This document shows, one piece after another, positions 44,322 to 55,111 of a stretch of DNA of 64,000 nt; positions within the stretch are counted from its first letter, which is position 1; the number at the start of each line of letters is the position of its first letter. Source of the DNA: Chaetomium olivaceum (lineage: Eukaryota; Ascomycota; Sordariomycetes; Sordariales; Chaetomiaceae). The DNA lies in NCBI GenBank assembly GCA_039881045.1, contig JAYWVB010000035.1:124001-188000 (forward strand). Direction: 5' to 3'. A program made the position numbers and the translations under genes. The notes beneath the pieces were generated by a model. It saw only the letters and a program-made list of their open reading frames with translations. It was not told the origin of the DNA and did no database searches.

Positions 44322-46828
44322 CTTGACGGATGGACTGTAGTCGATGAGAGGGTAGAAGGGAGTGGATGTGGGTTGTTTGGAGTACGGCTGCTGGGGCGAG
44401 GTCAGTGTCGTACAGATGATGCGGGGTTTGCAGGTCGGGTAGGTGCTCGAGCAACGAGGGGTTGCGGGTTGGAGCAGGATTAACTTACAGTTTCAGAAAG
44501 TAGTTGATTTCACAAGAGGTGAGAGTCGAAATCAGTGACTGGTAGGCTGGATGATGTCACAGTGGTGGTATGGTGTTCCCAGTGATGATTTGGGATGGAA
44601 GAAATGGATAAGAGGTCAAATGGTTGATGGGTTCTTGATGAGTCCGAACACTTGAGGGAAATCGTCCGAGGCAGAAGATGGGAGCTTCCGGGCTTTTAAG
44701 AGGCATTGGGGAATGGGGATCGGGCAAGGTCCCAATGGGCAATGGGTAGGTAGGTTACTTGGCGTCAACCAGTCATATCTCGCATTGATCAGGCGAGCAG
44801 CTCCAAAGGGCAAGAACAAGGGGGGGGAGAGGCGGGAAACTACCACAGTACAGCGGCGGGGCAGGCAAGTGGCAGGGCAAAGGAGGCGTTGAAGGGAGTC
44901 GCGTGATATGGTGTTAGCGGGTACAATGGAAGCGTGAGTCTGGGCTGACCTTTAACAGGACCCTGGTAGCAGTCACTCAATTCCCCGATCTGTACAAATC
45001 CCATACTATGACGGGCCTCGAAACTGGGCATCTTGTTTGTCAAATCATCCAATTTACCCATAGTAGGAGTTGCACACTTCCCACTTGTCAATTGAGGCCC
45101 GTTGAAGACCATATCTGCTGCACCTGTCCAGCTGTCCCTTAATGCGTTGCGGACCTCGACCGATTTCTCGCCCGTTGAGAGGATGCCCCAACCTGTGTGA
45201 CATCAGCATTCTCCACCCAATTCCCAGGGGGACTCTGGTCTGGCCAGCATGCCGAGCGTTTTGCGGGGTAGCGTGACACCATGCTAACTCTGGGTTAGCG
45301 CCTTAGCCGACTTGGTCCCCGGCTGCCATTCCATCGTGTGTCTTGTGCATGCGCTGGAATCTTCTATCGTCATCGTGAAAGCTACAAGTGTTTGAAGGGA
45401 AGGGTCTGTTGAATTAGGTAGTGTAAGAATGGAAGCTGCCATTCACCGATTATCTACGAATAAAGGACACGTTTCAAGATGTGTTGCATTCATTGACTCG
45501 CTTTCGATACGATCAACCAGCTTTCTTTCCTGGATTCATCATCCCATCATCCAGGCACCCAGGGGTCCATCAACAAGTCATCCAATGACTCGGCAGACCA
45601 GACCGCAGCTGGGACCAGCCGCCAAGCCCAAGGTCGATGGAGAGTTCCGATGCAACCTCTCGATTTGAGGTTGCGTGTCTCAGAGAGCCTGTTTCTTTTT
45701 GTCATTGATCAAGTTGTGCACATGATGAAAGAATGCTTATGGCCCTTCTTCCCATTCAAAGCCTCAAGGTTACATATCTTGTCTGTCTTGGGGAGTAAAC
45801 AGTGAAACTCAACATTGAATCGAGCTGATCTCGTGACCTCAAAGACGTTGTCTCGGCACAGCTCGGCGGGAATGGCCCGAGTAAAGCGGCCCACATTGAA
45901 GACATCTATCTGCATTGTGGCGTTAAGCCATCCTCAGTTCTGTTTCTTATTGTGTAAGAGCCGGAAATGGTCTGAGAAGGTGAAGTCGTTGATGTGTATA
46001 GTTTACCGCTTTGTTGCATTCCATACCGGGGTCTTGAGGAATTGATCGGCCACCGTATGGGCATAGTTAAAAGCCGGACTCTGTGTAGATATTTCGAGTG
46101 GTAACTAGAACGAAACAAACGTTATCCAGAGGGGCAAGGAAGCTGTTTTCCCTTAGTTTACATTCATTTGCTTCCTTTCCTTCATCTCCTCTTTTTTCAT
46201 TGCTTTTCTATTTCCTTTTCACGGACTTGGTTAGAATTCGCCGGAGGGTGTCGGCCTTGAACTGTGGCGGCCGATATCGGCCAATACGTAATGATACATG
46301 CCATCACGAACTGGAGTACACTGTATCCGATATCAGTGGCCGGAAAGACGGTTGGATATTACAGGTTGGATGAGCAGTAGTTTGGGTCATTCCTACAATT
46401 CATAGTCCAGTCAATTTCAATCCAAAGCAATGAAAACCTGAATGTAGACGAAAACAAGCTCGCAAACATTAGTCTTCTCGCTGCATTTGCATTTTGATAC
46501 GGACTTACATGAAACCTTCAAGGCCATCCGCACTGTGTTGAAGGGGTGGCGATTCTTGGTGCTTGGTAATACGGCGATTGGGTGACTGCTGTATCTCCGC
46601 TGTAAAAGTGAGCAACTCCACGGAAATTCTCCCCATTACCAATCTTATCGCGCTTCCACCCCTCCCCCCAAACCGATAACCACCACCAATCCCCGAACTC
46701 ACTCGGTACATACATCATCGCATCACCTCAACTTTTCCCGACCACAACCCTCAATCCAACAACCACCACCACCACCACCACCATCACATCCACCATCGTC
46801 GTCCGCCGCAACCCCTCAACCATCAAAA
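44322..46828. other. 2.5 kb region without a supported gene
   Basis: The first 200 bases are the intron-containing leader of the Stf2-like gene. The middle has only short opposed ORFs. The last 150 bases (46680-46828) are C/A-rich with (ACC)n, the DRE2 leader. Confidence 0.55.
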
Positions 46829-48106
46829 ATGGCCCCCGGCCTCGATCTAACCCCCGATTTCCACCCCACCACAACCACAACCACAACCACAACCCCGCCA
46901 TCCACCAAACCCAACAATGCCTCCCCCCAAACGAACCCGAACCCCGCGCAAAGAACGCTCCTCCTCGCCCCCCCCTCCCTCGCGTCCCGCGAAGACCGCC
47001 TCGCATCCCTCTTCACCACCCACCCGCGCGCGACCACCGACCTGCAAATGCTGGACCGCCTCGCCGCCGGTCTCGTCACCTTGCCCGCAGCGACCTACGA
47101 CCTGGTGCTGGTGCTGACCGATCCCGACGGCTCGCGGCGCGCCGAGGTGGCGGCGCTGCTGCGGGGGAGAGAGGTCTGGGCGCGGCTGGTGCGGGCGGTG
47201 CGGGCGGGGGCAGGGTGAGCGGTGAGGATGGCGGGGGGGATGGCTTTTTGGGGGATGCTGCGGTGCAGAGGGAGGCGGTGTTGTCGGGGCTGGTTGCGGA
47301 GGGTGCGGACGGGTTTGTGAAGCCCGAGTATGCGGAGGAGGAGGTCGTGCCGTTGCGGTTTGGGAAGAAGAATGCTGCTGTTGGTGCTGCCGGTGCTGCT
47401 AGTGCTGGTGCTGCTGCTGTCAGTTCGGCGGGGCCGGCGGTCGGGGCTGTGAAGGTGCCTACGGCGGCGTCGGCGGGGAGGAAGGAGGAGGTCGGCATGG
47501 TGCCGCCCGTGGTGGCTGCTGCTTCTGCTGCTGCTGCTGCTGCCCCTTCTGCGCCGGCGGGGGTAGGGTTTATCGACTTCAGCGACGATTTGGATTTGGA
47601 TGTGGAGGATGACGAGGATGTGATCGACGAGGAGACGCTGCTCACGGAGGAGGACTTGTGGCGACCGATCCAGCAGCCGCCCGAGTGCCAGCCGCAGCCG
47701 GGGAAGAAGAGGCGGGCGTGCAAGGACTGGTAAGCTTCCACAGACTGCCTCCCCCGCAACCCCGCCCCAAGTTACTAACGGCTACAGCACATGCGGTCTC
47801 GCGGCGAGAATGGAGGCTGAGGACAAGGCGCGGCGCGCCAAGGCCGACACCGACCTCAACACACTCAAGCTCAAGTCAGAGGATCTGAACGAGCTCGACT
47901 TCACCGTCCAGGGCAAGACAGGGTCCTGCGGCAGCTGCTATCTGGGAGATGCCTTCAGGTGCTCTGACTGCCCGTACATTGGCCTACCTGCATTCGTACG
48001 TCTATCTCTGATGGTTCTATTTCCCATGTGAATTATCACTAACGAGTTTGATCAACAGAAACCTGGCGAGGAGGTCAAGATCGTGAACAACGCTATCCAG
48101 TTGTAG
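46829..48106 (+). CDS. DRE2: Dre2 / anamorsin, cytosolic Fe-S assembly protein, one frame break
   Basis: Exons 46829-47729, 47788-47995, 48059-48106; introns 58 and 63 bp. With one added G the product is 385 aa. Dre2 with the diflavin reductase Tah18 supplies electrons to the cytosolic Fe-S assembly machinery. Seen: N-terminal methyltransferase-like part (RTLLLAPPSLASREDRL, YDLVLVLTDPDG), linker FVKPEYAEEEVVPL, acidic FIDFSDDLDLDVEDDED, DEETLLTEEDLWRPI, then the first Cys motif C-x8-C-x2-C-x-C (QPGKKRRACKD-CTCGLA, completed across intron 1) and the second motif CGSCYLGDAFRCSDCPY, ending KIVNNAIQL. The frame breaks at the G-runs 47201-47214: the upstream frame stops at 47216 and the downstream frame has no ATG. 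All Fe-S ligands are intact. Confidence 0.88.
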
Positions 48107-48582
48107 GGGAACGGCCATGGCGTGAAGAATATGGAAACCCATGGGTAGTAGACACGCCGTGGGTGTGATGCTGGCTGCACGTAGAGCAGCTTTCTCCGCT
48201 TGTTCCCATCGGCGTCGACTAGGAGGATGGGTCGCCGATGTCGGTTGTCAGGGAAAACGATTGTTTTGATACCTTTAGATTTTTGAGGTCCTAGTTTGGC
48301 GATACCGATGCAAAATAGGACAGGGACGATGGGAATAAACTATACACAAACATATTGGTCCTGACCCGATCAATGGACTGTTTGACGTGACCGACGCAAT
48401 AGTTGTTGAGGTGGATTGTCTAATTTCCAACAGTAACCAAGCAACATATATAAGCATTCCGAATCCATTCCCATTTACGCCATGGCCAAACCCATCGATC
48501 TACAACACGCCGCCCATGTATGTCCTATGTACGGAGATGAAATACCGAATCTTGCATGCCTCACCCAAACTACTTGAATAGA
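48107..48582. other. Convergent 3' region between DRE2 and KEX1
   Basis: 476 bp without a gene. Confidence 0.55.
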
Positions 48583-50637
48583 TCACGACTCGCCGGCTGC
48601 CTTCTCGGATCCCTTTTCTTTCCCTTTCGCGCCAGCTGCACTCCTTTCTTCCTCCTCCTCATCATCGTCATCGCTCACAGCCCCAAGACTGTACCGCGTA
48701 TCCTCCTGCCCCTCGACAGGCGAGCGCACATGCAGCGAATCCAGCTGTGTCTCGTCAAAGTCACCCGCCTCGACGTCGCCCCGAGACCTCCCGCTGCGGG
48801 GGTTCCGGAACCCCGAATTCCCACCCACCACGCCTCGAGCAGCCCCGTTCTCGGCACCCGCCAGGCCCTGGTACCCGTGCCTCTTGCGGCGCTCGCGCCA
48901 GACGAAGTAACCCCAGGCGGCGGCGGCGACAGCGACGACGACCAGCACGATCTCGCCCGACCGGCGGTAAGCCTCCCACTTAGCGGCGCTTAGCTTGGCC
49001 TTCTCGGCCTCCTGGTCGGCGTTGCCGTTGCCGGCGGTGCCGCCGACGGTGGTCTCAGGCCCCTTCTCGCCGTCGAGGCGGGAGTCGGTGGGATCGCCGC
49101 CGATAGAGCTGATGTCGACGCCCATGAAGCGGTCGAGCATGTCGCGAGTGCGGCGCGGGTAGTCGAAGGGTACCATGTGGGAGGCGTTGTAGAAGACGAC
49201 GTACGTCAGGTTGCGGGCTTCCTGCCAGAAGCCGGCGTCTTCCCCCTCGAAGGTCCAATCGCGGCGGGGCGCCCAGGTGCCTGGGGAGAGCTCAAAGCCG
49301 CGACCGCCGTTCCAGGCCATGCGGCTGATCAAGGCTTCGGTCCCCATGTGGTTGCAGATAAGGTCCTCGGCTCCCGAGAATAGCATGATGGGGATCTCGG
49401 CGAGAAGGTCCGGGAGGAGGTCGATCGAGGGCTTGGACTTGACCGGGTTGAAGTTGTTGCCAACCCGACCGTCGCATTCCACCCAGCCGGTGACCTTGTT
49501 GGGATTGACGTGAAGGGCTTGGACAACGTCTTTACGACGGAGATACGGGGTGACGCTGGTCAGGTCGGCTGGCCAGTTCATGCCGCAGGATGGGTAGACG
49601 TCCTTCAGGCGCACGTCATACATGTTGTAGCACTCAAGCTTGTTGTCCTTTCCGCGCGTGGCCGTGAGTTTCAAAATGTCTTGGAGAATCTTCTCGCACT
49701 CCGGATGGTCGACGGCGCTCCTGTCTCCGACGGCGAGGTCTTTCTGACAGATGCGGAGCTGGACCTCGAGTTTGCTGGCGACGTCGCTCCCCTTTTGTAC
49801 CAAGCCCTTCTCGAAGGCGAACTGGAGGTACGCCTCGTACTGCTCGGGCGGCGAGATCCATCCGTTGCCAATGAGTAAGCCCTTCAAATTCCACTTGTGG
49901 TTGGTATTTGGATCCTTGTTCCGGGCGAGGATGTGTTTTGCGATGTAGGGGATATACTGGCCAGCGTACGACTCTCCGGCAAAGTAGATCTAGACACCGA
50001 CGTTAGCAAGCGGGAGGGGGCACGAAACACGGGGTGACCCACATCGTCGTGTTCGTACTCTGGGAACAGAGCATACCACTTCTCCATGAAGATCACAAAC
50101 TGATCGGCCACCTCGTCGAGTTCATGCACGTAGGCGTTGGTATCGACATAGCTAAAGCCGGTGCCAACAGGGCTGTCGACGAACAGCACATTCGCAAACT
50201 CGTTCCAAGCACCATCGTTATAGACTAGCGTCTTGTCGTCCTTCAATCGGTAGGGGCCAATCTCCATCAATGCGCCGTCCTCGGAGCTGCATCCCGGCCC
50301 GCCGTTCAGCCAAATGACGGTCCGCTGCTTGTTCGCAATGTGCTTGTTCTGGAAATGCCAAAAGAATAGGTTGCCATTGGCTTCGGGGTGACTTCGATGT
50401 GCCTTGAGTCGCCGCGTCAGCTTGGATCCCCCGCGTTTCCCTCGTCCTTGGGTGGGAAGCTTACCCAGCATGCATCTTCACTAGAGGTCCCTCGGGTGCG
50501 CCGGGAAGTGAGTGGACAAAGTAGTCGCCGGCCGACTTATCGGCGGCAGCTAATGTGGCAGTCCATGGGAGGGTAAGGGCGGCGAGCATGACAGGCAACT
50601 GCCTCCAGCAGGCTGTCGATGGCCAGCTGGGAGCCAT
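48583..50637 (-). CDS. KEX1: Kex1 pheromone-processing serine carboxypeptidase, probable one-base frame break
   Basis: Exons (minus): 50637-50465, 50402-50043, 49989-48583; introns 62 and 53 bp. 646 aa if one C is added near 50385-50388. A late-Golgi membrane carboxypeptidase that trims basic residues from processed precursors. Seen: signal peptide (LPVMLAALTLPWTATLAAA), DYFVHSLPGAP, NRTVIWLNGGPGCSS-type block IWLNGGPGCSSEDGALMEI, FVDSPVGTGFSYVDT, catalytic Ser in FAGESYAGQYIPY, catalytic Asp in FSGAEDLICNHMGTEAL, catalytic His in YNASHMVPFDYPRR, membrane segment IVLVVVAVAAAAWGYFVW near 520-540, then a cytosolic tail ending in acidic DDDDEEEEE. At the start of exon 2 the expected HIEVTPEANGN is out of frame with the rest; an alternative acceptor about 11 bp further in would keep the frame but drop IEVT. 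Confidence 0.9.
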
Positions 50638-51639
50638 GATTGCGCCGTTGCGCGGTTCGGTGACGCGCGGCAGTAACGGGGTAAAATAATCAAGTCAAAA
50701 TGAAATATCTGGCTACCTAGCGGTGCCAGAGACGGTCATTGAGGCGGCGCCAGAGGTGAAAGGAAGCAAAAGCCGAGATGGAAAAGAAGTGCTGCAATGC
50801 GAGACGATGTGTCCTGAGACGGGATGGAGCGCTGGAAGCGGCTGACGAGTACCTCTTCGTAACTATTGCGGCTTGGCGGTCTGGAGCCTAGCCTAAGCGG
50901 GAAGTAATAAGAGCACGATATCACAAGGCGGAACTGCAGCAAGCCGACAAAAGCACGGGAAATGAGTGCAGGTAATTGACGGAAAAGGGAGGAGAAAATA
51001 AGGGTATAAAAGGTAGAAAGAGAGAATTAAAGGAAAGAAAAAACCATCCTGGCAGTTATGTTGTATTGTGAAATCGAAACTTCGTATTGGATTGTTTCCT
51101 GAATATCCAGGAGACAGCGGCACAAGCACACACAGTAGGCTAGGGCAGCAATGGAGGGGTTTCAAGGAGCCGCCAACGAACAAAGCTGGCCTCGCCTCCC
51201 CTTCCACTCCATCCGAAACAGGGGCTGAATAACGCGCCACAACTTTGAGCGCTGATAGCTTTTACCCAAGAAGCTAATGTATTCTTGAGAAGCCCGTTGG
51301 AAAGTTTCCCAGTATGTCGGCCGGACTATACAGCCCTTGACGCATCGCGAGCCGACAGTTCGCTTCAGTTACCTGAGTTATGCTGGTTGAAGAAGATTGG
51401 AAACAGACAAATCCCGGTGCCTGCCCGAGAATCAGGAACGCATCAAGTGGGGCCGATCTGCCGGCTCCGGCTTGCCAAGGAGTCTTGGCATCGGGCGCTA
51501 TTTCTGTTCGAGTTGTTAGCGGGCACACACGCTAAAATTTCCACGACAACTGCTTCTGGATATCTCGGGGAGCCATCGAAGGCTAAATATCGATATTCAG
51601 TCAGCATAACCTACAGAACTTTTCCCACAAATATTTACA
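50638..51639. other. Divergent promoter region between KEX1 and SFM1
   Basis: 1.0 kb without a supported gene. A/G-rich stretch at 50975-51045. Short ORFs only. Confidence 0.55.
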
Positions 51640-52430
51640 ATGGCTACCGGTGGAAAAACCTACATTGTCGAGCACCTTGACCCGGAACTGGGGACTTGGT
51701 CGGAGCTGGAATACCTCGCCATCGCCCGAGAGTCGCAGGATACGGGGGCAAAGTTCTGCTTATCATCTCTTCCCCCGGCCTTCAAGGTCCCCGGGGATTT
51801 GGCCAAGATCCCTGCCTTCAAAGCCGAGACCAGGGGTGTTGAGGAGCTGTATGCAAGCGACAAATCAAGGGTGTGCCTGCTTGACCCCGCAGCCGCCAGT
51901 GATCTCTCGCCTGAGGACGGTGACAAGTTTGATGCTTTTCTCTTTGGTGGAATTCTAGGTAGGTGTCTTGTTCTGAATTGCTCATTGTGGCCTCGGACAT
52001 TTGCTAACTCCGCAATAGGAGATGACCCCCCGAGAGATCGGACGTCTGAGCTACGGAAGAAGGGGTTCGAAGGCCGCCGACTAGGACCAGTCCAGATGAC
52101 CACCGATACGGCCGTCAGAGTCACTCGGCTAGTTGTCCAGGGGAAAAGTGGGTTGAACCGGTTCTCTCTATAAGCCCACTGCTAACCGTACCTCAGCTCC
52201 CTTGAAAGAGATCCCCTACTTAGATCATCCAGAGCTCAAGTTTAACGAGCATGAGAGTACTGAGATGCCGTTCCGTTACGTCAAGGGCGAGGACGGGCAA
52301 CCTATTATGCCCGAGGTAAGGACCTCTACCCCGTCATCTAATCTGACCTTTTCCGCTCACCAGATGGGAACAGGGCATGGTGGACTTGATCAGGAAGGAC
52401 TCCGACAAGGCAATTGATGACATGTTTTGA
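51640..52430 (+). CDS. SFM1: Sfm1-like SPOUT protein arginine methyltransferase
   Basis: Four exons: 51640-51958, 52019-52147, 52197-52315, 52374-52430; introns 60, 49 and 58 bp. Product 207 aa, same size as the yeast enzyme (about 213). In yeast Sfm1 methylates one Arg of ribosomal protein Rps3. Seen: YIVEHLDPELGTWSELEY, FCLSSLPPAFKVP, RVCLLDPAAASDLSPED, FDAFLFGGILG-DDPPRDRTSELR across intron 1 (the knotted SPOUT core), RRLGPVQMTTDTAVRVT, then EIPYLDHPELKFNEHESTE, MPFRYVKGEDGQPIMPE-GMVDLI and the C-terminus KAIDDMF. All joins restore family sequence. Confidence 0.93.
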
Positions 52431-52729
52431 TTGAGAAATCTACGACTCAAATATCAATGAACGGAACCCTCCAGTTTGTGATACCTCAACCGTTTGTCGT
52501 GGGATGTTTGATCTCGACCTCGACATCCGAGCGGGGTTAATTCAGGAGCCTATCTTATCTGGAGAACCCCACTGCAGCTACTCCAAGCAAACAGCAACCT
52601 CCAAGCAAACGACCTGGCCGTACCGGATCTGATCTGATACTTCTAGACACATCAAGCTCCCAGGCACCGCAGGGTTTCAGAGACGATTAGATCACGGTTA
52701 ACAGGATCAGTTGTCAAGCGACTTACACC
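52431..52729. other. Spacer between SFM1 and the dihydroorotate dehydrogenase-like gene
   Basis: 299 bp; carries the short repeat CCAAGCAAAC(A/G) twice near 52583-52612. No gene. Confidence 0.5.
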
Positions 52730-53818
52730 ATGCAGCTATCGCCTCGTCTGTTCGATATTTACCCTCCCCTGATCAACACAGCGTGTCCATGGGCAACAAC
52801 AATCGACGACCTGAGACTCCTTTATAAGTGCCCGTCAACAGGCGCAGTCACCACTCGCACATCCCTCATTAATGGCTTCGGTCACGACCCGGAGAAGCAT
52901 CAATACGCCTTCTTCGACGCAGCCCACGCCGGCTCAGCACAGAACGCAAGCATCAACTCTCTCGGTTACAGCCCACTCACGTTACAGACCTACCTCGGCT
53001 TCATCAAAACCATTTCAGATGAACAGCCCTCCCGGTCTGCCAAGGGCTTCATTGTCTCGGTCACGGGGACACCCGAAGAAATTGCCGCCAGCTACAAGCT
53101 CATCGCCTCGGCGGCACGCGGCGTACAATTCCCCCTCGCCATGGAGATCAACCTCAGCTGCCCCAACATCCCTGACCTGCCGCCTCCAGCCTACTCCGGG
53201 GAAGCCCTTACGGTCTATCTCAGCCCCCTCCAGGAAACCATGATCGAGGCCGACAACAATAACCATGACCCTATCCCGCGCATCCCCGTCGGCCTCAAGA
53301 CACCGCCCTACACGCATTCTACGCAATACCACACCCTCATAGACGCCCTGGACACCTCAATCTGGAGAGGAGGCGCGTGCCCGATATCCTTCATCACCGC
53401 TACCAACACCCTCGGCTCCTGCCTCCTCTTCGACCCGCCACTACCACCAGCATCACAGCCACCAACGTCCACGTCACCAGACACCGACTCACCCCACGAC
53501 CCCTTTTCCGCCGCGCTCCCTGGTACTGGAATCGGCGGCATGGCCGGCGCGCCACTCCACCCGCTGGCGCTGGGCAACGTGGCCACGCTGCGGCGGTTGC
53601 TGGATGAGCGGTGGCCGTACGGAATGCGTAGTAGTATTAGTATGAGTGGATCTGGGCCGATACAATTGGTGGGCGTGGGCGGGGTGAGTGACGCCGCCGG
53701 GTACGCCCGGATGAGGGCTGCTGGGGCGACTGTCATCGGTCTCGCGACGGCGTTGGGCTTGAAGGGGGTGGGGGTGTTTAGGGAGGTGGAGAGGGGGTTG
53801 GAAGAGCGGGGATGGTAG
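52730..53818 (+). CDS. Dihydroorotate dehydrogenase, class 1A-like (cytosolic type)
   Basis: Single exon, 362 aa. Family reaction: oxidation of dihydroorotate to orotate with FMN in pyrimidine synthesis. Seen: INTACPWATTIDDLRLLY, TTRTSLINGFGHDPE, SINSLGYSPLTLQTYLGFI, FIVSVTGTPEEIAASY, MEINLSCPNIPDLPPPAYS with the Cys of the NLSCPN motif used as base in class 1A enzymes, PIPRIPVGLKTPPYT, ISFITATNTLGSCLLFD, GTGIGGMAGAPLHPLALGNV, LVGVGGVSDAAGYARM, GATVIGLATAL. There is no mitochondrial presequence or membrane helix, unlike class 2 enzymes that are usual in filamentous ascomycetes, so this may be an additional or side-role enzyme. A Pro/Ser/Thr/Asp-rich insert of about 25 residues precedes GTGIGG. 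Confidence 0.88.
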   Translation: MQLSPRLFDIYPPLINTACPWATTIDDLRLLYKCPSTGAVTTRTSLINGFGHDPEKHQYAFFDAAHAGSAQNASINSLGYSPLTLQTYLGFIKTISDEQPSRSAKGFIVSVTGTPEEIAASYKLIASAARGVQFPLAMEINLSCPNIPDLPPPAYSGEALTVYLSPLQETMIEADNNNHDPIPRIPVGLKTPPYTHSTQYHTLIDALDTSIWRGGACPISFITATNTLGSCLLFDPPLPPASQPPTSTSPDTDSPHDPFSAALPGTGIGGMAGAPLHPLALGNVATLRRLLDERWPYGMRSSISMSGSGPIQLVGVGGVSDAAGYARMRAAGATVIGLATALGLKGVGVFREVERGLEERGW

Positions 53819-54362
53819 GCTGGCCGGTGATGAAGGGCAGGTAGTCGGGCGAGAAAGCAGGATTGGGTGTGTTTGTCCGTATGTGTGCTCAAGTGCTTGT
53901 ATCGCCTCGCACAGGGCGGGTGGGTGCGTTGCTCGAGGTTCTTGGTGGACGTCTAAAGCCGCCATCCAGCAAACGGCGTCCACGCGGACCAAGGCTTAGC
54001 TTCGAGTGTCGAATCGGTTAATGCCTGCTTCACCCACGAAAGCCGGTGGTTTTGGACGCGGCAAAGCCGGGGGTAAACAAGATAGGGTCAGGCAGAACGC
54101 CATTTGGAAGAATATGAACTTCGCAACTCAGTAGAGCAACATGATGACCCACTTTTATACAGCAAGTGAGGTGGTTGAGTAGCATCGAATCTACAAACGG
54201 ATGTGAAATCGTCAGGGAGACACATGTGCTGACATGATCCGGGAAAGCGGGGTTGGGCTTGCGGCATCATTTAACAGTCGACGGGATGAAAACCATCGCC
54301 TAGAAACCCCGGAAAGACCTTCGTTATACACAATAGTCAACTCCTCGCCAGCACATCCCACC
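53819..54362. other. Spacer upstream of the GST gene
   Basis: 544 bp without a gene. ATG at 54234 is in frame with the GST but the 43 extra residues have no family likeness. Confidence 0.5.
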
Positions 54363-55111
54363 ATGGCCCCCCAACCCACCCCCGAGATCGTGCTCTACGA
54401 CCTCGCCTGCACCAAAAACATCTGCTTCTCCCCCACCGTCTGGCGCATCCGCCTCATCCTCAACTACAAGCGCATCCCCTACACCACCACCTTCCTCGAA
54501 TTCCAAGACATCGAGCCCACCCTCTCCCAGCTCCCCCTACCGCCCCACGCCCAGGACAAAGGAAAATACAGATACACCGTCCCCGCCATCCACCACATCC
54601 CCACCAACACTCACCTCATGGACTCTGCGCCCATCGCCCACTTCCTCGAAACCACCTACCCCTCCCCCCCCTTAGCCCCATCCACCCACCAAACCGCCCA
54701 AATCGAAGCCCAGCTGCTCGCCGTCGCCCGCTCCATGCTGTACAAGTCGCTCGTGCCGCGCGAGGTCAACGTGCTGGCGCCGCCGGCGCAGGCATATTTC
54801 CGGCGGACGCGGGAAGCGGAGTTGGGGGCGGGGAAGAAGCTGGAGGATTTGCTGGAGGGGGAGGAGGCGGCGTGGGCGGCGGCGCGGGAGGGGTTGCGGG
54901 CGCTGGACGGGCTGATCACGGAGGAGGTGGTGAAGGGGGTCGGGGGAGGTTCGTGGGCGGGGAGAGGCCTGGGTGGACGGATTTCTTCGTTGCGGGGGTG
55001 TTGCGATGCGCGAGGACGGTGGATGAGGGCGTGTTTGAAAGATTGGCGGGGTTGGAGGGGGTTATGGGCGTGTATGAGGCGTGTTTGGAGTGGATGGAGA
55101 GGGATGCTTGA
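54363..55111 (+). CDS. Glutathione S-transferase family protein (beta-etherase-like), one frame break
   Basis: 249 aa if one G is added in the G-runs 54935-54949. Start at 54363 (CCACCATGG, strong context). Seen: thioredoxin-like N-domain EIVLYDLACTKNICFSPTVW, RIRLILNYKRIPYTTTFLE, KYRYTVPAIHHI (cis-Pro region), LMDSAPIAHFLETTYP; C-terminal helical part VARSMLYKSLVPREVNVL, EAELGAGKKLEDLLEG. After the break the frame reads FVGGERPGWTDFFVAGVL and FERLAGLEGVMGVYEACLEW, ending at 55111, as expected for the GST C-domain; the uncorrected frame runs on to 55148 with an Arg/Trp-rich nonsense tail. Substrate unknown. Confidence 0.82.

Noticed and set aside
45429..45668. 79-codon ORF in the 2.5 kb gap.
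   Set aside because: No similarity recognised and no supporting context.
47215..47266. Intron in DRE2 (GTGAGC...TGCAG) instead of a frame break.
   Set aside because: The splice would not restore the downstream frame.
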